A stretch of DNA of 64,000 nucleotides from Chaetoderma sp. LZ-2023a (GCA_034401795.1 CM067369.1:142305057-142369056); one strand, 5' to 3'. Positions 49,606-61,716 are shown, counted from the first letter of the stretch. Program-made: numbers and translations. The notes: a model not told the origin generated them from the letters alone.

Positions 49606-50457
49606 TCCTGATGTAGGCGATGACGTGGCGTGTGCATGATGGTACTTGGCTGAATATGGCTTTTTCCATAGTATTTATGTAGTAAATTATTCCCATTTTA
49701 AACGACAATCACGCGACTCTGTGGGCGTATTTTGTCTTGCTTGATGGATATTCGAATTAAAGGTATCACTATTTCAATGTTTACCAGTTAATTTGACAAA
49801 CTTGTCTAATTTTTCTGTGAAATAGTCCAATTTATCAAGGTTGTTCCGGTGGCTTTGTCGTGACGTTATTACATTATTATTTTTAGAACGGGAAATCCCG
49901 GCTGTCAACGCGGCCAGTTGTGTAAGCGCTACTCTTCCAGACCATACATTATATCGTACTCTGCATGAATCCTCTAAATAATAATTGTTCGGTGAAAAAT
50001 CTTCCATTTCCACATTAGTTGTTTAAGATATTGATGCCAGTGATGTGTTTACTGTTTTCATGAATTCGTGAATCAAATGACTTGTTGAATGGGCGTTTGA
50101 ATGACAACATTTGTGCTGTTCATTTTCGAAAACATGTCAGTCTCGGTTTACTTATGTGAAAAATGTTCATGAATGTTGGCATGCCTCTAACTCACTTTAG
50201 TTATTCACGCCTGGCAGAAGACATAAGAGCATCAACTTCAACTCTGGCGGTTCAGATTTTGAGGTGCGGGAACTGGTGTGGAGGTGCATCAGATGAGAGT
50301 GGGTGGGGGGAACACGTATGTACTTCTGGTGGTAGATTGGGCCAGCTAATCACAGGGATTCACAGCACCACTGTTTATAATGGAAAGTCGATGTTACTAT
50401 GCGTAAAAAGACAATAGGCTTGACTAACTTTGAATAGGTGTTGATCATGCTTAATCC
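49606..50457. other. No gene recognised
   Basis: AT-rich intronic sequence; frames at 49774-50013 (-) and 50163-50417 (+) show no domain and no exon-like splice borders that I trust. Confidence 0.5.
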
Positions 50458-50845
50458 TTACCACTCTGGTGTTAATATTCTATATTTCACAGTGTCAATA
50501 TCAAAGAAACTGGTTCACATTGTTCAACAATTGTTGTGGTGGACGATGCTGTATGTAATATAAAATATAAGTGCTATATGTATAAACATAATATGTATAA
50601 GTCCTGGTATAACTGTTATATATCAAGGGTCCACCACCTCATAGGCCTTGCCTTTGGCGGATGCCTGTTCTGTTTTGAATTGTTAAATTATTTATCTATA
50701 TGGAAATACATAATCCTGAATCTGAATGTGTCTATGACAGCAACATCTTGCTCCAATTTTTGTCTTAAAAGGAACAACAGTTCATCAGGACTTTAATTTA
50801 ATTTTTTTAAATTAAATGAATTGACATCAGTGTGCAAAGGATTAA
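50458..50845. repeat. Hairpin family 3, copy 2, with SINE-like insertion
   Basis: Left arm CTTACCACTCTGGTGTTAAT and right arm ending CATCAGTGTGCAAAGG match copy 1 (19517). Inner arms meet at GCTGT ... ATGACAGC, but the centre holds about 180 extra bases (50549-50731). Confidence 0.78.
50549..50731 (+). mobile_element. SINE-like element, copy 3
   Basis: Ends CCACCACCTCATAGGCC, GGCGGATGCCTGTTCTG, TTGTTAAATTATTTATC-type block and CCTGAATCTGAAT. The insertion point within the hairpin loop defines its length better than the other two copies do. Confidence 0.6.
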
Positions 50846-52098
50846 TTGTGTATCTAGTTAAGGAATAGCTGAAATGAAATGTATGTATACGGTTAAAAAA
50901 GTAGATGGATGTCTAGGAAACTTTACCTACATGTACCTGCAACACTGGATACAATTTACCTGCCCATAAAATATTGCTACATAAAATGTTTGGATTGATT
51001 GTAGAATTTATGAATTTTCATAGTTTTTATCATTTTTCTAGCTTCATTTTCCTGTGCTTAGCAAAAACAGGGTAAAAGAAACATTAACCTTCGCCATGAG
51101 AAATAATTGCCTACATCCACATACCACTAGGGGCATGTGATTCGATTATTATTTTTCTTGGCCTCAAGGCATGATAGCAGTTGAAGGGGTACTAGGAGGA
51201 CCAATGCATATGCTATTGTTTGGATTGTAACGTGTAGTGGTTACGTAATCAATGTCAAAACAATAAACAGACAATCGTAAAAGAGATTGTGAACACCGTG
51301 TAATGCATGAGGTGATTGAATGTATAGAAGTCATAGCAATAATTTATAAACTATATCCTAGATCTGAAATTATGTGAATAACAGAAATTGTGAAAGCCCT
51401 TGTCATTATAGATTCTTACCTAATAGAAAACTCATTTACTGAAGGTAATCTTGAAAACTAAATTTACAAGCATTTATTCTAGAACAAAACTAATATAATT
51501 AAATTACTTATCTCATTGTGAGGTGGGATGTTTACTAAATGATATCATGTAGATGGGAGAACCATTTCATGATGGCACTATACATGTGATGGATTATATT
51601 ACATGAGCAGCATCAATGTATCATCAACTGCTATTGCATAAATGTGTGTAAAGTAACTGAGAACCACCCATGTAGAGCCTCACTTCCACTGCAAATTCTG
51701 CAAGTATGTGGTATAGATAGAGCAATCAATTATCCACATTCAATTGAGGCAAATGGTCTAGTTTTATAAATATTTTAGCATTTGATAATTGGATGTGTGC
51801 ATCTGTAAGTGTCATGTCATGAATTGGTTCAGAGAAATTAACTAACAATGCCATGGTTGAATCATGCACTCAATATTTCAACATTTCTGCATATATGGCT
51901 CAATATCTGCCGGGTATTTTCCCATGGCTAGAAACCAAGATATCTTTAAAATAAAAGTGGAGTAAACCTGGGGTATGTGAGTATGTTGTCATGGGCCCTT
52001 CACTTAGGAAACGCAGACAATTAGATATGTTGAAACAAAATTTCCTTATAGACCAGAGTGTAACTTGGTGATCAATTACTAGGCTCTAGCTAATTCAA
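50846..52098. other. AT-rich intronic sequence, no gene
   Basis: No coding frame or recognisable repeat. Confidence 0.6.
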
Positions 52099-52100
52099 TA

Positions 52101-52657
52101 CAGCTTTCCCACGTTGACGTCATTACGCCGGAATTTCCCTAAATCAACACTGCTGGCTGGTATAGCCGCCAACAAGCCGCTGACCCGCATAAAATATACC
52201 GCAATCTAAACCGTTCCTATGATAAACTAAAATCATTATATTATTTAAATCATACATCATTGGAAAGCGCATTCAATTGCTGAAACATTAATGTGTTTTT
52301 GTAACGTTTTCACTGAGTTATTTGCGTATATAAAATACACCATTCGACATAGATTCATTAAATCAAGTGGACAATAGTGGATATTTTAAAATTGCAATCA
52401 ACTGTATTACGTTTTACAAAACTATAAAAACTAATACAGAAACGTATAGAAAACTGGCTTAGCTTTCCAATGATGTATGGCTTCAATAATATTATGATCA
52501 TGGTTTTTCATATGCACTGCTTAAAGCGCACTGTATCTGACTCCCATAGTAAAGTAATGCTGTTTGCACGTTGGTTATTGCGTGGACCAGCCAGAAGCAG
52601 TATGCGCGATGCATTCTGGGAAGTTTTTTCCCAAAATACGCTAATGTGGGAAAGGTC
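52101..52657. mobile_element. Foldback element with TA target site, 557 bp
   Basis: Termini CAGCTTTCCCACGTTGACGT and, inverted, GACCTTTCCCACATTAGCGT. Further inside, CATACATCATTGGAAAGC (52251) is repeated inverted at 52462-52479, and CTGCTGGCTGGT has an inverse near 52590. TA flanks both ends. No open frame. Confidence 0.75.
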
Positions 52658-52929
52658 TATAGGCTAATATTTAACAATCACCAGGGCACGGGTTAAGTAG
52701 AGGTTATGCACATATGATAAATGGGTAATTGGGTAAATTTTTACTAAGTGGAATTGATTACTTTGCCCAAAAAATTTACACATATCTTTTCAATTATTAG
52801 TATGTTTTCTATATAGTTTTGTCTCCTAACATGTATAACATATGTAATATGTACAGTCAAATGTCTTGCATCATTTGAGAAGTGATTAACACTTAATGGT
52901 CAAACTGGTCAAACAGCCTTTTTATTGGG

Positions 52930-53095
52930 CTTGAGATATTTGCGATTCAAGATAAGACACTTTTTGTGAAATTTCACCACTGTAATGCCTGGCCTCATAA
53001 TCAAGCCAGCCAATTCAGATGTAAATTTTCGAAAAAATTGCATTCTCATGGTCTGCAAAGTTTAAGTGTAGATTTTCTATGATAGAATTTAAATT
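52930..53095. repeat. Hairpin family 2, copy 3
   Basis: AAGATAAGACACTTTTTGTG, TTTCACCACTGTAATGCCTGG, then CCAGCCAATTCAG, TTTTCGAAAAAATTG and GGTCTGCAAAG in inverse order. Diverged palindrome. Confidence 0.65.
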
Positions 53096-53164
53096 TTCTT
53101 ATTGAAATGTATCCATTAACCCGTTCAATGACAAATCCCTGAAAAAGTAAATTCTTTACAATAT

Positions 53165-53290
53165 AAAACTTATTCTCTTGAATGTTCTGAAATTAATTTG
53201 TCTGCAGTAACGGCTTCTATTCAAATTAATTTTAAAATATTAAACAGTTTTCCTGTATTGTTGCCTTGAAAGTGAGATATGTGGAATTCA
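53165..53290. repeat. Hairpin family 1, decayed core
   Basis: CTTGAATGTTCTGAAATTAAT, short centre CAGTAACGG, then inverted AATTAATTTTAAAATATTAA and TTTTCCTGTATTGTTGCC, as at 19285. Confidence 0.65.
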
Positions 53291-53329
53291 GTGGTGAATG
53301 GGTTAATGGCCATGTTGACCAAAATTGTT

Positions 53330-55123
53330 TCTGTCATATCTGTAGTGGTACGTCATGTTTGTAGTGGTATGTCATGTCTGTAGTGGTACGTCATGTTTGT
53401 AGTGGTACGTCATGTTTGTAGTGGTACGTCATGTTTGTAGTGGTACGTCATGTTTGTAGTGGTACGTCATGTTTGTAGTGGTATGTCATGTATGTAGTGG
53501 TACGTCATGTTTGTAGTGGTATGTCATGTCTGTAGTGGTACGTCATGTCTGTAGTGGTACGTCATGTTTGTAGTGGTACGTCATGTTTGTAGTGGTATGT
53601 CATGTATGTAGTGGTATGTCATGTCTGTAGTGGTACGTCATGTTTGTAGTGGTATGTCATGTCTGTAGTGGTACGTCATGTTTGTAGTGGTATGTCATGT
53701 CTGTAGTGGTACGTCATGTTTGTAGTGGTACGTCATGTTTGTAGTGGTATGTCATGTCTGTAGTGGTATGTCATGCCTGTAGTGGTACGTCATGTTTGTA
53801 GTGGTATGTCATGTTTGTAGTGGTATGTCATATCTGTAGTGGTATGTCATATCTGTAGTGGTATGTTATGTCTGTAGTGGTATGTCATGTCTGTAGTTGT
53901 ATGTCATGTATGTAGTGGTATGTCATGTATGTAGTGGTATGTCATGTCTGTAGTGGTATGTCATGCCTGTAGTGGTATGTCATGTCTGTAGTGGTATGTC
54001 ATGTATGTAGTGGTATGTCATATCTGTAGTGGTATGTCATGTATGTAGTGGTATGTCATGTCTGTAGTGGTATGTCATGTATGTAGTGGTATGTCATATC
54101 TGTAGTGGTATGTCATGTATGTAGTGGTATGTCATGTCTGTAGTGGTATGTCTTATCTGTAGTGGTATGTCATGTATGTAGTGGTATGTCATGTCTGTAG
54201 TGGTATGTCATGTCTGTAGTGGTATGTCATGTCTGTAGTGGTATGTCATGTCTGTAGTGGTATGTCATGTCTGTAGTGGTATGTCATGTCTGTAGTGGTA
54301 TGTCATGTATGTAGTGGTATGTCATGACTGTAGTGGTATGTCCTGTCTGTAGTGGTATGTCATGTATGTAGTGGTATGTCATATCTGTAGTGGTATGTCA
54401 TGTTTGTAGTGGTATGTCATGTCTGTAGTGGTATGTCATATCTGTAGTGGTATGTCATGTATGTAGTTGTATGTCATATCTGTAGTGGTATGTCATGTCT
54501 GTAGTGGTATGTCATGTCTGTAGTGGTATGTCATGTATGTAGTGGTATGTCATATCTGTAGTGGTATGTCATGACTGTAGTGGTATGTCATGTCTGTAGT
54601 GGTATGTCATATCTGTAGTGGTATGTCATATCTGTAATGGCATGTCATATATGTAGTGGTATGTCATGCCTGTAGTGATATGCCATGTCTGTAGTGGTAT
54701 GTCATGTATGTAGTGGTATGTCATGTCTGTAGTGGTATGGCATGTCTGTAGTGGTATGTCATGTCTGTAGTGGTATATCATATCTGTAGTGGTATGTCAT
54801 ATCTGTAGTGGTATGTCATGTCTGTAGTGGTATGTCATGTCTGTAGTGGTATGTCATATCTGTAGTGGTATGTCATGTATGTAGATGTATGTCATGTCTG
54901 TAGTGTCTGTCATGTATGTAGTGGTATGTCATGTATGTAGTTGTATGTCATATCTGTAGTGGTATGTCATGTCTGTAGTGGTATGTCATGTCTGTAGTTG
55001 TATGTCATGTCTGTAGTGGTATGTCATGTCTGCAGTGGTATGTCATGTCTGTAGTGGTCGGTCATGTCTGTAGTGGTATGTCATGTCTGTAGTGGTCGGT
55101 CATGTCTGTAGTGGTATGTCATG
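53330..55123. repeat. 19-bp satellite array, about 94 units
   Basis: Unit GTAGTGGTATGTCATGT(C/T/A)T repeats with a strict 19-base period over about 1.8 kb. Early units (53346-53790) often carry TACGTCATG; later units almost always TATGTCATG. There are no unique spacers. Confidence 0.98.
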
Positions 55124-55125
55124 AA

Positions 55126-55247
55126 AGATGTCCATTTGCAGGCCAATGGGAGATAATTTGTGAATACTGAAATCGCTGGCTTGGTTACTGAGTTAATCCA
55201 GTGGTGAAATAAAAAGAAAATCTTCCGTTGACCTACAAATGGGAATT
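55126..55247. repeat. Hairpin family 2, copy 4, abutting the satellite
   Basis: AAAGATGTCCATTTGCAGGCC at the left, and at the right, inverted, the same block ending CTACAAATGGGAA. Centre CTGGCTTGGTTACTGAG. Confidence 0.75.
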
Positions 55248-55249
55248 TA

Positions 55250-55739
55250 CTAAGAAAAATGCTAATTTCCCTTACCAATCTTTAATGGTTAATGCTGACC
55301 GTATAACTTTAGAGCCAGGCCCCAACACCATTTTGATTCACTCCAGATATGTTTTCGGTTGGATCTTAAAATACTGTACTGATCAGCAATTTGAGTATGA
55401 CTGTGTATTGATTATTATTTTATTGATTGATTATTCTACAATCTCAGGGTTTCTGTCAGGAAAAGAAATAGGCCACATACACATTCTTGGTTAAGGTATA
55501 GTATGCACGCTATGATACATGTAGTTTAAAACTGTGTATGGCTTTCCCCGAGAGTTTGCATCTTTCAAATCACAATATATCACTTACAAGGCAACACTCT
55601 TATATTCAAATATAGGACAGCTACTGAAAATAGTCTTTGAAAATGAGACTCTTTACCATGTTTCATTGACATAAACAATGATTTACATCAATAGTACAGA
55701 CATGGAACCTGGGCATGTACAATTACAAATTAGTAATAT
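55250..55739. other. Intronic sequence, no gene
   Basis: A frame runs to 55494 without recognisable features. Confidence 0.5.
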
Positions 55740-55880
55740 TCTGTTGAATATTTTTAAACTAGTTTGACTGGGAGATATGGCAGCAACCGCTCCCTGTAAA
55801 ATTACTTTCAAAATATTCAACTGGTTTCAAAGTTTCAAATTAATTCCAACATTTGTACAAAGTAGGTAGAGCTTATAGAG
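55740..55880 (-). mobile_element. Family 1 element, partial (palindrome and part of one flank)
   Basis: CTGTTGAATATTTTTAAACT, short centre GATATGGCAGC, inverse arm CTTTCAAAATATTCAAC, then TAGGTAGAGCTTATAGAGC as a decayed GC-box block. Confidence 0.7.
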
Positions 55881-56370
55881 CTGGAAATGGATCCCTATAT
55901 TGTGAAAAAAACCTATTTTATTACACCCTTTCAAAGAGGCAAAAGACTCCAACCAAATAATTTATTTAAATTGAACTACTTTCCTCAATTCTTACATTGA
56001 AATGTGAAATACTTGGATTCCAGATATGAAGGGGGTTAAACTGAAACCCTGCACTATTGTAGCGCACCACCCATTCACCGCACCACCCATTCACCGCTCC
56101 CATCCCACCCTCGCCGTCACTGCAAACAAGGACACCAGAACCACCCACCCACACACCCAAATTTTAAGGCCAATTTAATAGTAGAAATACTGTCTAAAAT
56201 GGCTACTTAGAGTCTGATTTTCCCAATTTTCTATTTAAAAACTCCCCCGCCACCACGCCCAGGCTGGTGGGAAGAGAATTTTGGAGGGTGGGGGATGGTG
56301 CATCCATGTCAGAAGGGTCACCATTTAATGCCAATCCAGTGCAAACTAGCCTGTGTAGTGGTCTTATGAA

Positions 56371-56486
56371 GTGTACATTTACAGGACAAGAGTAGACTAT
56401 TTTTGAAATTTTACCATTGGAATGACTTGCTCGAGCCAGTAATTCCACTGGTCAATTTTCAAAAAAATAGTTTTCTCCTGGCCTGG
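56371..56486. repeat. Hairpin family 2, copy 5
   Basis: GTGTACATTTACAGGACAAG, GACTATTTTTGAAATTTTACC, centre GCTCGAGC, and the inverse arm ending CTCCTGGCCTGG. Confidence 0.8.
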
Positions 56487-56892
56487 CGGTGGTTGTTAAA
56501 GACATAAATAAAAGTGTTTATGTCCGTTTTAAAAAGTAATCCAACTCATTTAATCTTCTTTACTGGTGGTAAGAGTTTTATTATTATATAATGTGTCTAG
56601 TCAGTAGCATTTGCTAGTTCCCTTTTCCATTCCTATAAGCGCTTTAGGAAAATTGTTCACATCATGTATAAATGAAAGATTTAAAAATTATGCCGATAAA
56701 TATGAAATTATATCACAATCTCAAACAGAATTTAGAAGTAAAAGGTCGACAATTCATAACATTTTTTCACTATCAAAGAATTGCTTTTTATACAAAAGAA
56801 AAAACTATAGTGCTGCTACGTCGACAGCACATGGAGGATCGGCCTCTGGAGGATGTTTTTAAATTAAAAAACGGCTTCTGCAGTGGTCTTGA

Positions 56893-57030
56893 GAAATGTC
56901 CATTTGCAGACCAAGAGAAAACAATTTTTGAAAATTTACAACAGGAATGACTGGCTCGATAACCGAGCCAGTCATTCCAGTCATAAATTTTCAAAAATAG
57001 TCTTCTCTTCGTCTGCAAATGGACATTTTC
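56893..57030. repeat. Hairpin family 2, copy 6, near-perfect 138-bp palindrome
   Basis: AAATGTCCATTTGCAGACC at one end and GTCTGCAAATGGACATTT at the other. The centre reads GACTGGCTCGATAACCGAGC with its inverse CAGTC. Only a few mismatches along about 65-base arms. Confidence 0.93.
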
Positions 57031-57715
57031 TATGAGAAAATTTAATTTTTTGAACAAATATAAGTGTTACAGCGTTAATGGTAGTGAATGAATACCTCTA
57101 CTTAGGAATCATGTTCAAATGTAACGGAAGTTTTCTAGCTGTAAAGTGAGAAATGTAAAACAAGGTACTATCACCTTATTTTCACGTTTTTTTTAAATTA
57201 AAGCGCGTGATATACCTTTTGGTTTCTACTCTTTTTGATACTATGATCACCCCAATTTTATTTTACGGATCAGAAATTTGGGCTTTGAAAATACCTTGAA
57301 ACTTGTTAGATTTTTATCGGCCTGAGAAAATAAAGAAATACTGAAGAAATACCTTTATTCTCTTAGGCCGATAAAGATAGAAGTGCTGGCGTTTTACTGA
57401 GCAGTCGTCTGCCTGAAGGTGAGATTACATTCACCCGAACCTATCATCGTTGTCACTCAGATAATATCAGGCCTGACAACTCAACAAAATATATTAAATT
57501 TTACCATCCGTGTACTTGAATAGGCGAGCAGACTTTTTTTTGTCTAATCAAATGTTCTCGTGTTATCGCAATAACGTTTAGACGGGAAGCTTTGGTTGAG
57601 ACGAGTGTTTCGATTACCCGGAGATTAGGTCATGTAATCTGTGTGGAAGTGAATGCGTCACTTCAATGGCTAGAAGTGAGGCCACGAATCCACAATTGGA
57701 AGTATGCAGTTAAGT
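57031..57715. other. Intronic sequence, no gene
   Basis: At 57305-57375 a short inverted repeat (TTTATCGGCCTGAGA and TCTTAGGCCGATAAA) forms a small hairpin. A fragment near 57215-57290 reads PFGFYSF..YYDHPNFILRI on the plus strand, reminiscent of the RT tail 'PI..YG.E.W', too weak to call. Confidence 0.45.
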
Positions 57716-57719
57716 TATT

Positions 57720-57960
57720 GTATATTTTTTAACTTATTTGACTGGACTTTGTTGCTATCAATTGTAGCAACAGCTCTGAGTGAAATTAGTGTCAAAATAT
57801 TCAAGAGAATGCTCATTAAATTGTAAATACATACAATTCGTACACGTGACGGACTATTAGGCGTTCATTACGGACTTAGATACGTCAATCATTACGTATT
57901 TTGATTGTGACGTCAGCGTACATATGAGTATGACGTCATATTTGCGTGGCAGATTTGATT
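57720..57960 (+). mobile_element. Family 1 element, palindrome and CRE side
   Basis: Palindrome 57721-57806 (centre TTGCTATCAATTGTAGCAA), ATTAAATTGTAAATACATAC, CACGTGACGGACTATTAGG, then TTGTGACGTCAGCG and GTATGACGTCATATTTG. The GC-box side is absent. Confidence 0.82.
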
Positions 57961-58840
57961 CAATTCTGGTAACGTAGCTATGACAACTTTACCATTTGAA
58001 TAAACATCAACTGTACACCCGCTGTATACAAGTTCATCTCAAACACCATTCTCGTGACACTATCAGTCTGTACTAGCTGCAAGAAGACGTGTGACGAAGA
58101 GCCCAGGCTTTTTTGTTCAGTATCATGGTACAATGATGAAAGTCAATGAAATATGACAACAGATTACATATCATCAGGATTATACAGACTTTACAAAAAT
58201 AGTTTACAAAAATATGTTGTGCAAATGAATATCTACATAACCGTTCGAAGCATGTAGATGTATGCGAGTTGGAGAAGAATCTTGAAACCCCTATGTCCAT
58301 GGATATGCTGTGTACGATTGCTTATCAGAGCTCAGCCTACTTGTGAATAGATACTGCATTTGAAAGCTACATAGCAAATGATGCTATGCTTTGCTTCTGT
58401 TGGACGCACCAGGTACATAATGTGTATTTAGATGGGGGTCTCACGGTTCACCGGACACCTCCTCCCACCCCATCACAGCCCCCTCCTACCCCACCCACGC
58501 CCTCACCCCTTACAAACCAGACAAAAAGATATTTGTGTGATACATTTTGTCCAAAACTTGTTCATAAAGGGAAACAACACTGAGATATCTCGACCAATTG
58601 CCATTATTTGATACTTTTAAGAATCTATGGTATGCCTTCAATAGGAGTACTCTTGCTAGACAGATATTCCCAGGCAATGGTCACTACTTACTAGTTATAA
58701 AGATACTACGAGCAATCCACACTCATTTCTAATTATAGATTTGAAACAGAACATATCACTTCTACGTTGATCACTTCTACGTAACTCTACCTAGCAATAC
58801 TTCCTTCAAATACTTTCTTGAAAACACGATTTCTAAATAT
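57961..58840. other. Intronic sequence, no gene
   Basis: A C-rich stretch at 58455-58510 makes a Pro/Thr frame that is a composition artefact. Nothing else recognised. Confidence 0.55.
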
Positions 58841-58842
58841 AA

Positions 58843-59415
58843 AGCTGCGTTTACCTTGCGCGCTGGTGCGGATTGCGGTACGCGGAACGGAAAGCGCTTC
58901 ACCTGCACGCGATATCATTGCGTTATTTTACTAGAGACATTGCGCCCGTTAGGTTTATTACCTTCCCCATGTTTGATGATATTGCAATATTTCTATCAAA
59001 TTTATTTCAAAAGCGACAACACAATTTTTTACGCTTTGATATCTAGCTTTCCACTGAGACCATTACAAAATGTGTATGTACGGAGGCGAGAGATGTAGAT
59101 CCAAAATGGGCGGATACTGACGACCAGATTCAAAATGATACCTTGGCCAAATCTAACAACATGTAATTATAATATTACTGATTTCCTAATTTTATCTACA
59201 AATTAGTTCTTATAAGACTGGAATCGTTTCCGTCCGGAAAGATCGCTACACCGAGCGATCGGGATTTCCGCATCCCGCCGTTCCGCGTTCCGCATACCGC
59301 TTACCGCGTGCAGGTAAATGGATGAAGGAAAATAGCAAAGAGCTATCTGAAGGATATTCCGCGTTCCGTTTCCCCAACCCGCTTTCCGCATTCCGCGTAC
59401 CAGGTAAATGCAGCT
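58843..59415. mobile_element. PIF/Harbinger-like MITE, 573 bp
   Basis: Ends AGCTGCGTTTACCTTGCG and, inverted, AGCTGCATTTACCTGGTACG; both continue into a GC-rich CGGAA(C/T)GCGGAA pattern. TAA is directly duplicated at the flanks (58840-58842, 59416-59418), the three-base duplication expected of PIF/Harbinger. A second inner inverted copy of ACCTGCACGCG plus CGGAACGCGGAA lies at about 58898 and 59264-59322. No transposase frame. Confidence 0.85.
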
Positions 59416-59419
59416 TAAT

Positions 59420-60767
59420 ACAAAGTTAAACTAGAGACCATTTACTAAAGTAACTGTAAATCTGCGATGTCTGACCATTAACGAATATCATAAGGCCTCT
59501 TCTAATGCCATTGAACTCGTCTGATGGTGATTCAATAAAATAAAAAAAAACTCTAGATGTGGTCACAGATCAAAGATCCATGCTTGAGCTTACTATAGGT
59601 TTACACTAATAGGTCGCCTTGACCCTAAGAATAAGATAATGACTGTGTGTCTTCTAACATGCTGTTTGACGTTGCATGAGGAAAGGAAGGCGAAAACGCT
59701 GTTCACATATTGCTCCTATAGCTTTACTGTGGGGATATGTGGCATGAAAAAGATGATTTATTGAAAATTGTTGGATGGATCAACTTCAAATTATTGACTA
59801 AATCAAGTCAATATAAGACCTAGAAGTTTATCAAAGTCGATGGCAGTCAAACAACTTCCTGAGTTCATTTCTGCAAAAAACGGTATTTTTAACCAAATTT
59901 TCACATAGCGGCTATTTTGAAAAAATATCTTCTTCAAACAGGTCCTCCATTAGTAACATCCCAATCAAGTATGAAAATGATACGCTCAATGCTCCATGTC
60001 TAGTCACAGTTCAAAGATCCATCCTGAAATTACTATCCATTCCCTATGGAGCCATTTTCCATACATTGGGGGAGGGGGGGGTGGGGGTCAAAGATTTGGC
60101 GGGCATTTTGAAAAAAATTTCAAAACAAATCTTCAGTGGTAACATCCTCACCAAGAAGAAAGATCCTCAGTGATTTTAGTAATCTGCGGTCTTTGCGAAT
60201 GAAAATTGGGAAGTCGGATTGAGTAGTATAATTTACCGCAGCAGTTGGGTGATATTTAGGGAAGAAGTCAGTCTTAAGGTAACACAGCTTAATGACAAGT
60301 CAGGAATCAATACGACAGTCAGTCTTGGGCATGATTTTAAGGATGTGGTTGATGGTCCACATGAAGTGATAAATTCTATTCCTTTATTTAAAGGGAACTT
60401 CAAAGTACCTTTGTGCAAAAGGGTCATACATTAGACTCTAGTTTGATTAAACCGTATGTAGCTTCTCTAGGAATGAGTTGGCCTAAGCATAAACATCAAT
60501 ATGGAAATACTCCGGGAAATGGAATTCCAGTTTTCTTCAAAGGGCAGTAACGAAATTTCAACACTCTTATTTATTCCAATCTAGTAGTATGGTTCGAGTA
60601 CCGGTTTATAACAGGGTATGGTAAGTTTTTGTCAAGAAATTACTTCTATTTAGTAATTAATAAGTGTTAAGTGAAATGATACATGATTTACAATTTTTAA
60701 TTCATCCAAATAAATTTACCGTGTGTAAATACACAATATCAGTTTTCCTTGAGTTTTTGTGTACTTA
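59420..60767. other. Intronic sequence with a diverged internal duplication, no gene
   Basis: GTCACAG(A/T)TCAAAGATCCAT occurs near 59562 and 60004, and TAGTAACATCCCAATCAAG/TGGTAACATCCTCACCAAG near 59952 and 60137, suggesting an old duplication of a few hundred bases. G-run at 60068-60088. Confidence 0.5.
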
Positions 60768-61556
60768 GGTACCAGTTTCTAACAGGGATGTAAATCTGTT
60801 TATTTATATAGCGACAAGATTGTGATATGACATCACTGTCTATATGACAACAGGAGATTCTGTCAGCAAATATAATAATACAAACACCGTTAAAAAGGGA
60901 GAACAACTTAATTTATTGTAGTAAATCTAGACCTGGTCACACTCCATTTTTCGAAACACTAGATATATATAGAGAGCAGCAACACCATTTTCAAAATCCA
61001 AATTCTGTATTTGTAAAATAGTAAATATGGTGTTTAAAATGTAAATAAATATTGTTTTACGAGACATAAGACGTTAAAATTATGTTCGTTCTTACCATAT
61101 ATAGAAACTATGGCCGTGTTTAGATTGGGCATGTAAGTGGGAAAAATTTAATATATATTTGAAAACAACATAAGAAACTCATGCCTCTTCTGTGCATCCG
61201 TAGAAAAGAATTATTGGTATGTTGGTGAAATCAACATGCCGTGTTTGACAGCATCTGGCAGATGTCGACTGTCGCAAAAACTGGACTAGTTTGTTTCATG
61301 TGTTTACCAGGTATGGACATTTTTATGGACCCTGAAAAAAGTAATAGTGAAAACACATATTTTTCACTTGTCCATAAAAAGGTCGGCAAAATAATTACTA
61401 CTTTCTGCTGCATTTTGATAAAATCTTAAAATGTTGAGTAAACATGATGTATCTAGTGAAATAAGCATGCTTTGACGATGTGACCAAAACAACAAGTGCG
61501 GGAGACGGCAAAAATAGTCAATTGTTAGAAATAGAACCCTGTTAGAAACAGGTACC
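60768..61556. repeat. Possible inverted-repeat element, about 790 bp
   Basis: GGTACCAGTTTCTAACAGGG at 60768 and its inverse at 61537-61556. A third related copy (GTACCGGTTTATAACAGGG) is at 60598. No clear target duplication. Confidence 0.45.
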
Positions 61557-61621
61557 CTGACCATACACTCATTATTAGGTCATACAGCAGTGCATCTACT
61601 GCACGCTATACGGTGCAATTC

Positions 61622-61716
61622 ATAACCACCACCACCCCCACCCCCACCACCCCACCCCCCCACCCACCCCACCCCCCACCCCCCCCCCCCCACCACCCAC
61701 CACCCCCCCCCCCCCG
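61622..61716. repeat. C/A-rich (CCACCCC)n low-complexity tract
   Basis: Nearly only C and A on the plus strand, with repeated CCACC and CCCCACC units. Confidence 0.95.

Noticed and set aside
53330-55123. CRISPR-like array of short repeats
   Set aside because: Strict 19-base tandem period without unique spacers, in a eukaryotic intron; it is a satellite.
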